DNA of 64,000 bases from Aestuariicoccus sp032586235 (GCF_032586235.1 NZ_JAWHTD010000009.1:1-64000); one strand, 5' to 3'. Shown: positions 42,974 to 51,618, counted from the stretch's first letter. Notes: generated by a model not told the origin, from the letters alone. Numbers and translations are program-made.

Positions 42974-43132
42974 TCAGCCCAGCGCCGCGCGCAGCAGCGG
43001 CAGCACCGTCACGGCGATCAAACCCACCACCGCCCCGATGCCGAAACGCACCGTCGGCGGCCCCAGCCGGGGCCCCGCCAGACCGAGCAGACCGCAGACA
43101 ACGGCGTAAAATCCCAAGGCAACGAAGTCCAT
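42974..43132 (-). CDS. 52-residue membrane protein
   Basis: A short open frame starting at the ATG at 43132, with a very strong ribosome binding site (GGAGGAGGG about 8 bases upstream). The product begins MDFVALGFYAVVCGLLGLAG and has two hydrophobic segments separated by PRLGPPTVRFG. It resembles small conserved Rhodobacteraceae inner-membrane proteins. It lies 42 bases downstream of the M20 hydrolase gene on the same strand. Function unknown. Confidence 0.65.
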   Translation of the reverse strand: MDFVALGFYAVVCGLLGLAGPRLGPPTVRFGIGAVVGLIAVTVLPLLRAALG

Positions 43133-43174
43133 GACGGGGTCCCTCCTCCGGTCAGCCTACAGGCCCGCGCCGCT

Positions 43175-44362
43175 TCAGGCCAGCCGCGCGACCGCGCCTG
43201 CCAGCACTTCCAGCCCGCGCACCAGATCGGCCTCTTCGGTGTGCTCGGCGAAATCGTGGCTGATCCCGCCGATCGAGGGCACAAAGAGCATCCCCACCGG
43301 CATCAGCCGCGCCACGTTGGTCGCATCGTGCAGCGCCCCCGACGGCATCCGCCGCCAGCGCCCCGGCGCGATCTCTTCCGCCGACGCCTCAAGCGCTGCG
43401 CGCAACCCCGGGTCCATCGCCACCGGCTCCAGCCCCAGCATCTCGCCGAAACTCAACGACATCCCGCGCGCCTCGGCGACCTGGTGGGCGGTTTCGCGGA
43501 TGATCCCCTCCATCCGCCGCAGCCGCTCCGGATCGCCATCGCGCCACTGCATCGAAAAGACCGCCCGCCCCGGCACGATGGAATGCGCGTCGGGATGCAG
43601 CCGCACATGGCCGATGGTCCAGACCGTGGCGGGCGTCACCACGTTGCGCAGCCGGTCGTTCAGCGCCTCGTTGAAGGCCGACAGCGCCTGAAAGGCGTCC
43701 CGCCGCAGCGCCATCGGCGTGGTGCCCGCGTGGTTCTGCTGACCCTCGAAGGTGATCGTCATGTCGCGGATGCCGACGATGGCATCGACCACGCCCACCG
43801 CCTCTTGCGCCTGATCCAGAACCGGCCCCTGCTCGATATGCATCTCCAGATATCCTGTGAACCGCTCGGGCGCGACCCAGCTCTCCCCTGCTCCAACGCG
43901 CGCCTCGGCCAGCGCGATCCCGTCGCGGTCCGTCAGCTCCAGCGCCGCGTCAAAGCGCAGGTTCCCGCCCCAGACCGCGCTGCCGGTCGTGACCCCGAAC
44001 CGGCCCTCCTCGTCCTGAAACGACACCACCGACACCGGCGGTGCGCCCGCCTCGCGCGCCGCGCGCGCCACCTCCAGCCCGGCAATGACCCCCAGCGCGC
44101 CGTCCAGCCAGCCGCCCTCGGGCTGGCTGTCGCTGTGCGAGCCCAGCAACAACGACCGCCCCTCGCTCAGCCCAAAGACCGACCCCATCGGGTCGACCTG
44201 CACCTCCAGCCCGGCCCCGGCCATCCGCTCCGCCAGCCAGCCCCGCGCCGCAAGGTCCGCCTCCGAATAGGCCGGCCGCGCCACCCCGCGCCCAACGCCT
44301 GACGCGCCAAAGCCGCGCAAAGCATGCAAATCCGCCAGGAACCGGTCTCCATCAACCCGCAT
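43175..44362 (-). CDS. M20 family amidohydrolase (N-carbamoyl amino acid / allantoate hydrolase type)
   Basis: A 395-residue zinc hydrolase with the M20 allantoate/carbamoylase features: GSHSDSQPEGGWLDGALGV (metal ligands and catalytic Asp), SFQDEEGRFGV, MHIEQGPVLD, NHAGTTPMALRRDA and SGALHDATNVA. Substrates in the family include N-carbamoyl-L-amino acids, ureidoglycolate and allantoate; the exact one is not determined. It is preceded by an intergenic repeat that ends close to its start and by fdhF on the same strand. Confidence 0.88.
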   Translation of the reverse strand: MRVDGDRFLADLHALRGFGASGVGRGVARPAYSEADLAARGWLAERMAGAGLEVQVDPMGSVFGLSEGRSLLLGSHSDSQPEGGWLDGALGVIAGLEVARAAREAGAPPVSVVSFQDEEGRFGVTTGSAVWGGNLRFDAALELTDRDGIALAEARVGAGESWVAPERFTGYLEMHIEQGPVLDQAQEAVGVVDAIVGIRDMTITFEGQQNHAGTTPMALRRDAFQALSAFNEALNDRLRNVVTPATVWTIGHVRLHPDAHSIVPGRAVFSMQWRDGDPERLRRMEGIIRETAHQVAEARGMSLSFGEMLGLEPVAMDPGLRAALEASAEEIAPGRWRRMPSGALHDATNVARLMPVGMLFVPSIGGISHDFAEHTEEADLVRGLEVLAGAVARLA

Positions 44363-44376
44363 CGCACCACCCCCTT

Positions 44377-44398
44377 TTCACTGATCCTCAAATATCCC
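44377..44398. repeat. dispersed intergenic element, second family (copy 1)
   Basis: A 22-base string, on the minus strand reading GATATTTGAGGATCAGTG in its core, is identical to 51597-51618. Here it lies 15 bases before the M20 hydrolase start and after a small GC-rich hairpin (CGGAG-CCT-CTCCG type). Confidence 0.8.
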
Positions 44399-44540
44399 TG
44401 CCGGAGGCTCCGACGTCCACCCCGCGCACAGACCCCAAAAACACGTGAAACCCTACCAGCCGCCCCACGGCCCGAGGCCGCCCGCCACAGGCGGACGGAC
44501 GAGACGACCAGCGCGCGCCTGCAAGGCGCGCACAATCAGA

Positions 44541-47327
44541 TCACTCCGCCGCAACCGACGCGTCCGCTTCGGCCTTTTCGACCTTCACCGCCGAATATTT
44601 GAACTCGGGGATCTTGCCGTAGGGGTCCAGCGCCGGGTTGGTCAGGATGTTGGCCGCCGCCTCGACATAGGCGAAAGGCAGGAACACCATGTCGGGGGCC
44701 ACCGCGCGGTCGGCACGGGCCATCACCGTGAGCGATCCACGCCGCGTGGTCAATCGCACCAGCCCGCCCGGCTCGACCCCCAGCTTGCGCAGGGTCGAGG
44801 GATGCAGCGAGCAATTGGCCTCAGGCTCCACCGCGTCCAGCACCGCCGAGCGCCGCGTCATCGACCCGGTGTGCCAATGCTCCAGCTGGCGGCCGGTGGT
44901 CAGGATCATCGGGAACCGTTCATCCGGCATCTCGGCGGGCGGCGTCACCCGCGCGGGCGTGAACTTGGCCCGCCCGGCGCGGCGCGGGAAGCCGTCGCCA
45001 AAGACCACCGCCTGCCCGGGATCGTCGTTGGACAGCGACGGATAGGTCACCGCACCCTCGGTCTCGACCCGGTTCCAGGTGATGTGATGCAGCGACCGCA
45101 TCGACATCTTCATTTCGTTGAAGACCTCGCGCGGATCGTCGTATTCCCAGTCGAGCCCGATCCGGCGCGCCATCTCGACCACGATCGCCCAATCCTCGCG
45201 CGCCTCGCCCGGCGCCATGACCGCCTTGCGCGCCATCTGCACCTGCCGGTTGGTATTGGTCACCGTCCCGGACTTTTCCGGGAAAGCCGAGGACGGCAGG
45301 ATCACATCGGCGAAGTTCGCCGTCTCGGTCAGGAAGATGTCCTGCACCACCAGATGATCGAGATGCGCCAGCGCCTTGCGCGCGTGTTCCACATCCGGGT
45401 CCGACATCGCCGGGTTCTCGCCCATGATGTACATGCCCTTGATCTCGCCGCGATAGACGCGGTCGATGATCTCGACCACGGTCAGGCCGGGCTGCGCCTG
45501 AATTTCCGTACCTTTCCAGATATGGCGGAAAAGCTCGCGCACCTCGGGGTCGGCCACGCTCTGGTAATCCGGCAGCACCTGCGGGATCAGCCCCGCATCC
45601 GACGCGCCCTGCACGTTGTTCTGCCCGCGCAGCGGATGCAGCCCGGTGCCCGGGCGCCCGATCTGCCCGCAGAGCAGCGCCAGGCTGATCAGGCAGCGCG
45701 CGTTATCCGTGCCGTGGATGTGCTGGCTGACCCCCATCCCCCAAAAGATCATCGCCCTCTGCGCCCCCGCAAAGGCCCGCGCCACCCGGCGCAGCTGCTC
45801 GGTCGAGATGCCGCACAGCTCGCTCATCCGTTCCGGGGTGAAGGCGCGGATGTGATCGCGGAATTCAAAGAAGCCCTCGGTGAAGCCCTCGATATACTGC
45901 CGGTCGTAAAGCTTTTCCTCGACGATCACGTTCATGATCGCGTTCAGCATCGCCACGTCGGTGCCGGGGCGGAACTGCAGCATCTCGGATGCGTGCCGCT
46001 TCAGCCCCTGCCCGCGCGGGTCCATCACGATCAGCTGGCCGCCGCGCTTGGTGAATTGCTTAAAGAAGGTGGCGGCGACGGGGTGGTTCTCGGTCGGGTT
46101 GGCGCCGATCACGATGGCCAGATCGGCGTTCTCGATCTGGTTGAACGTGGCCGTCACTGCGCCCGAGCCGACGTTTTCCATCAGCGCCGCGACCGACGAG
46201 GCATGGCAGAGCCGCGTGCAATGGTCGACGTTGTTGTGCCCGAACCCCTGCCGGATCAGCTTTTGGAAGAGGTAAGCCTCTTCGTTGGTGCATTTGGCGC
46301 TACCGAAACCCGCCACCGCGTGGCCCCCGTAGAAGGATCGCAGATCGACCAGCCCGTTGGCCGCCTTTGCCAGCGCCTCTTCCCAGGTGGCTTCGCGGAA
46401 ATGCGTCCAGGGGTTGGCGGGATCGACGTTCAGCCCCTTTTCCGGTGCGTCTTCGCGGCGGATCAGCGGCTTGGTCAGCCGGTGCGGGTGGTGGATATAG
46501 TCGAAGCCGAACCGGCCCTTGACGCAGAGCCGCCCTTCGTTGGCGGGGCCGTTGATGCCTTCGACGTTGCGGATCTTGCCGTCCTTGATCTTGAGGCGGA
46601 CCTGGCAGCCCACGCCGCAGAACGGGCAGACCGATTTCACCTCTTCGTCGAAATCGGCGCTGTCGCCCTGCTGGGCGTCGTCCATCACGGCGGCGGGCAT
46701 CAGCGCGCCGGTCGGGCAGGCCTGCACGCATTCGCCGCAGGCCACGCAGCTGCTGTCGCCCATCGGGTCGCCCATGTCGAAGACCGGATAGGCATCGTGG
46801 CCGCGCCCTGCCATGCCGATCACGTCGTTGACCTGCACCTCGCGGCAGGCCCGCACGCAAAGCCCGCACTGGATGCAGGCATCCAGATTGACCCGCATCG
46901 CCACGTGGCTGTCATCCAGCAGCGGAATGCGCTCTGGTTCCAGCGTGGGCAGGCGGCTCTCGGTCACGCCGTTCGCCTCGGCCATGTCCCACAGGTGCGA
47001 CGAACGGTCGTGCGCGGCCTCGCGCTCGGGCTGGTCGGCCAGCAGCATCTCCACGACCATCTTGCGCGCCGACTTGGCGCGGGCGTTGTCGGTGGTGACG
47101 ACCATCCCCTCCGAGGGCTCGCGGATGCAGGACGCCGCAAGCGTGCGCTCGCCCTCGATCTCGACCATGCAGGCGCGGCAATTGCCGTCGGGGCGATAAC
47201 CCGGCGCCGGCTTGTGGCACAGATGCGGGATCACCAGACCGCGGCCGTTGGCGACCTCCCAGATGGTTTCGCCCTTCCGGGCCTCGACCTCTTGGCCGTC
47301 CAGCGTAAAGCGGATTGTATCGGACAT
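44541..47327 (-). CDS. fdhF: formate dehydrogenase alpha subunit (FdsA/FdhF type), orphan
   Basis: A 928-residue molybdenum/tungsten iron-sulfur protein. The order is an N-terminal 2Fe-2S ferredoxin domain (PHLCHKPAPGY, NCRACMVE) and a His-Cys cluster segment. Next is a double 4Fe-4S module (CIQCGLCVRAC, CVACGECVQACPTGA) and the catalytic Fe4S4/molybdopterin domain starting VCPFCGVGCQV. The metal ligand is the Cys in CTRLCHASSV; no selenocysteine is used. The C-terminal domain includes GRQLEHWHTGSMTRRS. This is the architecture of NAD-linked FdsA, yet no fdsB, fdsG or fdhD lies beside it. GGGAG precedes the ATG. Confidence 0.93.
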   Translation of the reverse strand: MSDTIRFTLDGQEVEARKGETIWEVANGRGLVIPHLCHKPAPGYRPDGNCRACMVEIEGERTLAASCIREPSEGMVVTTDNARAKSARKMVVEMLLADQPEREAAHDRSSHLWDMAEANGVTESRLPTLEPERIPLLDDSHVAMRVNLDACIQCGLCVRACREVQVNDVIGMAGRGHDAYPVFDMGDPMGDSSCVACGECVQACPTGALMPAAVMDDAQQGDSADFDEEVKSVCPFCGVGCQVRLKIKDGKIRNVEGINGPANEGRLCVKGRFGFDYIHHPHRLTKPLIRREDAPEKGLNVDPANPWTHFREATWEEALAKAANGLVDLRSFYGGHAVAGFGSAKCTNEEAYLFQKLIRQGFGHNNVDHCTRLCHASSVAALMENVGSGAVTATFNQIENADLAIVIGANPTENHPVAATFFKQFTKRGGQLIVMDPRGQGLKRHASEMLQFRPGTDVAMLNAIMNVIVEEKLYDRQYIEGFTEGFFEFRDHIRAFTPERMSELCGISTEQLRRVARAFAGAQRAMIFWGMGVSQHIHGTDNARCLISLALLCGQIGRPGTGLHPLRGQNNVQGASDAGLIPQVLPDYQSVADPEVRELFRHIWKGTEIQAQPGLTVVEIIDRVYRGEIKGMYIMGENPAMSDPDVEHARKALAHLDHLVVQDIFLTETANFADVILPSSAFPEKSGTVTNTNRQVQMARKAVMAPGEAREDWAIVVEMARRIGLDWEYDDPREVFNEMKMSMRSLHHITWNRVETEGAVTYPSLSNDDPGQAVVFGDGFPRRAGRAKFTPARVTPPAEMPDERFPMILTTGRQLEHWHTGSMTRRSAVLDAVEPEANCSLHPSTLRKLGVEPGGLVRLTTRRGSLTVMARADRAVAPDMVFLPFAYVEAAANILTNPALDPYGKIPEFKYSAVKVEKAEADASVAAE

Positions 47328-47405
47328 GTGCGTCTCCCGGTGCGTTGGGGGCAGTCTAGACCATGTTTCACCGTTCTGGCTTGGGTCAATCCCGACACAA
47401 GGATG

Positions 47406-47415
47406 CGTAATTACG
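47406..47415. promoter_or_regulatory. palindrome in the fdhF/TSUP divergent gap
   Basis: CGTAATTACG is a perfect 10-base palindrome in the 284-base divergent gap between fdhF and the TSUP gene, about 80 bases before fdhF. It is a possible operator; symmetry is the only evidence. Confidence 0.3.
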
Positions 47416-47611
47416 GCCCCCGCGTTTCCGATTGCGACCGGAACTCCGCCGATGCGCGCCGCGTGCCCGGCCGGCCGGACCCCAAAGCGGGCCGCCCGAC
47501 GCGCGACGTGACACATCCCGAGACGAAAAATGTCGTCAAAGGCGCGTTTTCGCCCCCAAATCCGCGCCAACCATAGTTGCCAATTCCTTTCTGCGGGCGC
47601 TAAGTAAGTTC

Positions 47612-48526
47612 ATGCAAATCTACCTGCCCATCGCCGAAGTGGCCGTGAACGCCTACCTGCTGTTAGGCCTCGGCGGGATGGTGGGTGTGCTTTCGGGAAT
47701 GTTCGGCGTTGGCGGCGGCTTTCTGATGACGCCGCTTTTGTTCTTCATCGGCATCCCGCCCGCCGTCGCCGTGGCGACCGAGGCGAACCAGATCGTCGCC
47801 TCGTCGTTTTCCGGCGTGCTGGCGCATCTTCGCCGCAAGACGGTCGATCTGCGCATGGGTGTCGTGCTGCTGATCGGCGGCCTGATTGGCGCGGCGCTGG
47901 GTGTGTGGCTCTTCAACTATCTGAAAAGCCTCGGGCAGGTCGATCTGCTGGTCAAGCTTTGCTACGTCGTGTTCCTCGGGATCATCGGCGGGCTGATGTT
48001 CATCGAAAGCCTGAACGCGATCCGCAAGTCCAAATCCGGCAAGCCGCCCGCGCGCAAGAAGCACAACTGGATCCACGGGCTGCCCTTCAAGATGCGCTTC
48101 CGCACCTCGGGGCTTTATATCTCGGTCATTCCGCCGCTGCTGGTGGGCGTCGCCGTGGGCGTGCTGGCGGCCATCATGGGCGTCGGCGGCGGATTTATCA
48201 TGGTGCCCGCGATGATCTATCTGCTGGGCATGCCGACCAAGGTGGTCGTGGGCACGTCGCTCTTTCAGATCATCTTCGTCACCGCCTTCACCACGCTGCT
48301 GCACGCCACGACCAACTATACCGTCGACGTGATGCTGGCGGTGCTGCTGCTGATCGGGGGGGTGATCGGCGCGCAGGTCGGCGCGGTGATCGGCGCGCGG
48401 CTCAAGGCTGAACAATTGCGCATTCTGCTGGCGGGCATGGTGCTGGTGGTCTGCGGCAAGCTGGCCTTCGACCTCTTGGTGACGCCGTCCGAGCTTTACA
48501 CCATCGGCGCGGCCGGGGGGCATTGA
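47612..48526 (+). CDS. TSUP/TauE-SafE family anion exporter
   Basis: A 304-residue inner-membrane protein with eight or so hydrophobic segments in two halves. Each half carries the family Gly-rich motif (MVGVLSGMFGVGGGFLMTPLL and VLAAIMGVGGGFIMVPAMIY). Members move sulfite, sulfoacetate or related sulfur anions. The ATG at 47612 has only a weak site. Its stop overlaps the TIGR02186 gene (TGATG), so the two are coupled. Confidence 0.9.
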   Translation: MQIYLPIAEVAVNAYLLLGLGGMVGVLSGMFGVGGGFLMTPLLFFIGIPPAVAVATEANQIVASSFSGVLAHLRRKTVDLRMGVVLLIGGLIGAALGVWLFNYLKSLGQVDLLVKLCYVVFLGIIGGLMFIESLNAIRKSKSGKPPARKKHNWIHGLPFKMRFRTSGLYISVIPPLLVGVAVGVLAAIMGVGGGFIMVPAMIYLLGMPTKVVVGTSLFQIIFVTAFTTLLHATTNYTVDVMLAVLLLIGGVIGAQVGAVIGARLKAEQLRILLAGMVLVVCGKLAFDLLVTPSELYTIGAAGGH

Positions 48527-49296
48527 TGCGGCGGCTGCTGATCCTGCTCCTGCTCTGCGCCCTGCCCATCACGGCGCCAGCCGAGGCCGAGGAGGTGGTG
48601 CTGGGCCTCAGCCAGGACAGCGTGTCGATCTCAACCAATTTCGACGGGTCCGAGATCCTGATCTTCGGCGCCATCAAGCGCGAAACGGCAATCCCCGAGG
48701 GCCCGCCGCTTCAGGTCATCATCGCGGTCGCGGGGCCATCGCATCCGCTGACGGTGCGGCGCAAGGAAAAGAAGCTCGGCATCTGGGTGAACGCCGACGC
48801 GGTCGAGGTCGACGCCGCGCCCTCGTTCTACGCCATCGCCACCTCGGCCCCCTGGAACGAGGTGATCACCGACACAGAGGATTTGCGCCACAAAGTGTCG
48901 ATCCCCCGCGCGATCCGCTCGGTCGGCGCGCCGATGCAGGTGGAGAATGCGCAGGAGTTCTCAGAGGCGGTGATCCGCATCCGCAAGAACAACGGTCTTT
49001 ATCAGCTGCGCGAGGGCACCGTGGATCTGCGCCAGGAAACGCTCTTCGACACCGCCATCGCCATGCCCGCCAACCTGACCGAAGGCGACTACCGCACCCG
49101 CATCCTGCTGACGCGCGGCGGGCGGGTCGTGTCGCAATACGAGACCACGATCGACGTGCGCAAGGTCGGGCTGGAACGCTGGCTCTTCAACCTGTCTCGC
49201 AATCAGCCGCTGGTCTATGGGCTGATGTCGCTGGCCATCGCCATCGCGGCGGGCTGGGGCGCCTCGGCGGCCTTCCGGATGCTGCGGTCGGGCTGA
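48526..49296 (+). CDS. TIGR02186 family membrane-anchored protein
   Basis: A 256-residue protein with signal peptide MRRLLILLLLCALPITAPA, a beta-rich periplasmic part (LGLSQDSVSISTNFDGSEIL and VIRIRKNNGLYQLREG) and a C-terminal membrane anchor (LVYGLMSLAIAIAAGWGAS). Proteins of this family are encoded next to TSUP exporters in alphaproteobacteria and are presumed partners. The start overlaps the exporter stop and the stop overlaps the thioesterase start. Confidence 0.87.
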   Translation: MRRLLILLLLCALPITAPAEAEEVVLGLSQDSVSISTNFDGSEILIFGAIKRETAIPEGPPLQVIIAVAGPSHPLTVRRKEKKLGIWVNADAVEVDAAPSFYAIATSAPWNEVITDTEDLRHKVSIPRAIRSVGAPMQVENAQEFSEAVIRIRKNNGLYQLREGTVDLRQETLFDTAIAMPANLTEGDYRTRILLTRGGRVVSQYETTIDVRKVGLERWLFNLSRNQPLVYGLMSLAIAIAAGWGASAAFRMLRSG

Positions 49297-49736
49297 TGGC
49301 ACGCGTGCCCCCAGGCAGCCGCGCCGATTACGGCTTTTTCCGCGCCCTGCCGACGCGCTGGCGCGACAACGACGAATACGGCCACCTCAACAACGCGGTC
49401 TACCTGTCGCTGATCGACACCGCCCTGAGCCTCTGGCAGCTCGATCAGGGGATCGAGATCCGCGGGCCCGAGGCGGCCCGCTTCCTGGTGGTCGAATCCG
49501 GCTGCCGGTTTCATGCCGAGGCGGGCTTTCCCGACGTCCTGCACGCGGGCCTGCGGGTGGCGCATCTGGGCACGTCGTCCTTCCGCACCGAGGTCGGGCT
49601 TTTCGTGAATGACGCCGACACCGCCGCGGCCGAGGGGTTCTTCGCGCAGGTCCACGTGGGACCCGACGGCGCACCCGCGCCGCTGCCCGACGACATCCGC
49701 GCGCGGCTGTCGCGAGGAAAGCCCGCAAGGGCTTGA
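49296..49736 (+). CDS. 4-hydroxybenzoyl-CoA thioesterase-like (hotdog) protein
   Basis: A 146-residue hotdog-fold acyl-CoA thioesterase with the active-site segment RWRDNDEYGHLNNAVYLSLID, in which the Asp matches the 4HBT-class nucleophile position. It begins at the base where the TIGR02186 gene ends. The substrate is unknown. Its last codons form the left arm of a long inverted repeat. Confidence 0.87.
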   Translation: MARVPPGSRADYGFFRALPTRWRDNDEYGHLNNAVYLSLIDTALSLWQLDQGIEIRGPEAARFLVVESGCRFHAEAGFPDVLHAGLRVAHLGTSSFRTEVGLFVNDADTAAAEGFFAQVHVGPDGAPAPLPDDIRARLSRGKPARA

Positions 49737-49772
49737 CGAGCAGCTCCTCCGCCCTTGCGGGCGTCCTCGCGA
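49710..49772. repeat. long imperfect inverted repeat spanning the thioesterase stop
   Basis: Two paired blocks, 49710-49718 with 49764-49772 and 49721-49732 with 49751-49762, make a 21-base-pair stem interrupted by a 2/1 internal bulge. The thioesterase stop codon lies between the arms. There is no T run. It could be a 3'-end stabilising or terminator hairpin. Confidence 0.65.
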
Positions 49773-49783
49773 CGGTTGACACA

Positions 49784-49803
49784 ATGGCCACAACTGGCCA
49801 AAC
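49784..49803 (+). repeat. 20-base motif shared with the histidine kinase upstream region (copy 2)
   Basis: ATGGCCACAACTGGCCAAAC matches 39477-39496 at 18 of 20 positions and ends 78 bases before the DUF484 start. It directly follows a TTGACA at 49776-49781. Confidence 0.4.
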
Positions 49804-49881
49804 ACCGTCCCAACGCCCCAGAAAAGAGGCGAAAAACCGTGCGCGCTCTGCTAGCGTCGCCGCAAACAGACAGAGGCGAGC

Positions 49882-50589
49882 ATGAGCAGCAGCCCCAAGA
49901 TCGAAGACACCTTGCGCGAATCCATCATCTCGCGCCCCGACATGATCCTCGACGATCAGGACCTCATGCGCGCCCTCATCGCCGCCAACGAACGCGCCAT
50001 GGGCGGCAATATCGTCGACCTGCGCGGCATCGCCATGGAACGGCTCGAAGCGCGGCTCGACCGGCTCGAGGACACGCATCGCTCGGTCATCGCCGCCGCC
50101 TATGAAAACCTCGCCGGCACCAACCAGATCCACCGTGCGATCCTGCGCATGCTGGACCCGCTGGAATTCGAACCCTTCCTGCACGACCTCGGCGGCGAAG
50201 TGGCGCAGATCCTGCGCGTCGACGTGGTCAAGCTGGTGCTGGAATCGGTGCAGAACGACACCGACCCGGCCATCCGCCGTCTGGGCGACGTGCTCTCGGT
50301 GGCCGAGCCGGGCTTCATCGACGCCTATCTCGCCGACGGCCGCAGCGCCCCGCTGCGTCAGGTCACCCTGCGCCAGATGTCCGAGGGCGCGCCCGAGATC
50401 TACGGCGACAAGGCCGGCTGGATGCGCTCCGAGGCCTGCCTCAAGCTCGATTTCGGCCCCGGCCGCCTGCCCGGCCTGCTGGTCATGGGCGCCGAGGATC
50501 CGCACCAGTTCACCCCGCAGCAGGGCACCGACCTGCTGGCCTTCTTCGCCGGCGTCTTCGAACGCGCCATGCGGCGCTGGCTGGCCTAA
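49882..50589 (+). CDS. DUF484 (GAF-like) protein
   Basis: A 235-residue protein with the DUF484 layout: an N-terminal helical part (IISRPDMILDDQDLMRALIAANE) and a GAF-like domain (about 80-230) containing MLDPLEFEPFLHDLGGEVAQIL and LLVMGAEDPHQFTPQQGTDLL. DUF484 genes commonly precede xerC, as here, 72 bases downstream on the same strand. The function is unknown. A link to chromosome dimer resolution is suggested only by gene order. Confidence 0.9.
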   Translation: MSSSPKIEDTLRESIISRPDMILDDQDLMRALIAANERAMGGNIVDLRGIAMERLEARLDRLEDTHRSVIAAAYENLAGTNQIHRAILRMLDPLEFEPFLHDLGGEVAQILRVDVVKLVLESVQNDTDPAIRRLGDVLSVAEPGFIDAYLADGRSAPLRQVTLRQMSEGAPEIYGDKAGWMRSEACLKLDFGPGRLPGLLVMGAEDPHQFTPQQGTDLLAFFAGVFERAMRRWLA

Positions 50590-50661
50590 GATGCGCGGCC
50601 GGGCGGATCAGGCGGCACGCGCGCCCGGCCGCCGAACGCCATCCCTGCCCGGGCGCAGCGC

Positions 50662-51588
50662 ATGACCCTCGCCCTCTCCCCCGCCGCGCGCGATGCGCTG
50701 GAAAACTGGCTGGCCGCCGCGCGCGCTCTGAAAGGCGCGTCGGAAAACACCCTCACCGCCTATCGCGGCGACGTCATTGATTTCATCGCCTTCCTGACCG
50801 CACACAAGGCCGAACCGCAGGGCCTGACGCCACTCGCCTCCATCACCACCCGCGACATGCGCAGCTACCTCGCCCATCTCAGCCGCGACGGCGCCAGCCC
50901 CCGCTCGATGGCGCGCAAGCTCAGCGCGGTCAAATCCTTCTACCGCTGGCTGGCCGAGCGTGAGGGGTTCGAGCCCACCGCCGTCCTCCTGGCCCGCGCC
51001 CCCAAATTTCAAAAGAAACTGCCCCGTCCCCTGACCGAAGACGCCGCCCGCGCCATGATCGACACCGTCGAGACGCAATCCCAGAAAAGCTGGATCGGTG
51101 CCCGCGACGCCGCCGTGATCACCCTGCTCTACGGCTGTGGCCTGCGCATCTCCGAGGCCCTCGGCCTCACGGGGCGCGACCTGCCGCTGGGTGAGACGCT
51201 GCGCATCACCGGCAAGGGCGGCAAGGAACGCATCGTGCCGGTGCTGCCCATCGCGCGCCGCGCCGTCGACACCTACACAAGGCTCTGCCCCCACCCGATC
51301 GACCCCGCCACCCCGCTCTTTCTGGGCGCACGCGGCGGCAAGCTGAACCCGCGCCTCATCCAGAAGGTCACCGAACGCGCCCGCATGCAGCTCGGCCTGC
51401 CCGCCACCGCCACGCCCCATGCCATGCGCCACAGTTTCGCCACGCATCTGCTGTCGGCCGGCGGCGACCTGCGCGCGATCCAGGAACTTCTGGGCCATGC
51501 CTCGCTCAGCACCACCCAGGCCTATACCTCGGTCGATCAGGTCCACCTGATGCGCGTCTACGAGGCCACCCACCCCAAGGCAGGCTGA
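50662..51588 (+). CDS. xerC: tyrosine recombinase XerC
   Basis: Site-specific recombinase that resolves chromosome dimers at dif with XerD. The 308-residue protein has an N-terminal SAM-like domain (ENTLTAYRGDVIDFIAFL) and a catalytic domain with Arg in YGCGLRISEALGL, Lys in GKGGKERIVPV, and HAMRHSFATHLL. The motif LLGHASLSTTQAYTSVD carries the final His and the nucleophilic Tyr. Length and context (after DUF484) fit XerC, not a phage integrase; no att repeats are present. Confidence 0.93.
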   Translation: MTLALSPAARDALENWLAAARALKGASENTLTAYRGDVIDFIAFLTAHKAEPQGLTPLASITTRDMRSYLAHLSRDGASPRSMARKLSAVKSFYRWLAEREGFEPTAVLLARAPKFQKKLPRPLTEDAARAMIDTVETQSQKSWIGARDAAVITLLYGCGLRISEALGLTGRDLPLGETLRITGKGGKERIVPVLPIARRAVDTYTRLCPHPIDPATPLFLGARGGKLNPRLIQKVTERARMQLGLPATATPHAMRHSFATHLLSAGGDLRAIQELLGHASLSTTQAYTSVDQVHLMRVYEATHPKAG

Positions 51589-51596
51589 CCCCTCCC

Positions 51597-51618
51597 TTCA
51601 CTGATCCTCAAATATCCC
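51597..51618. repeat. dispersed intergenic element, second family (copy 2)
   Basis: Identical over 22 bases to 44377-44398. It lies 9 bases after the xerC stop and is followed by a GC-rich hairpin (GAGGGGCTGGCCCCTC at about 51627-51642). Confidence 0.8.

Noticed and set aside
44541..47327. Selenocysteine in the formate dehydrogenase
   Set aside because: The metal-ligand position reads Cys in CTRLCHASSV and the frame has no internal TGA.
50662..51588. Phage or integron integrase
   Set aside because: Length, motif spacing and the DUF484 neighbour indicate XerC; no att repeats or cargo genes are present.
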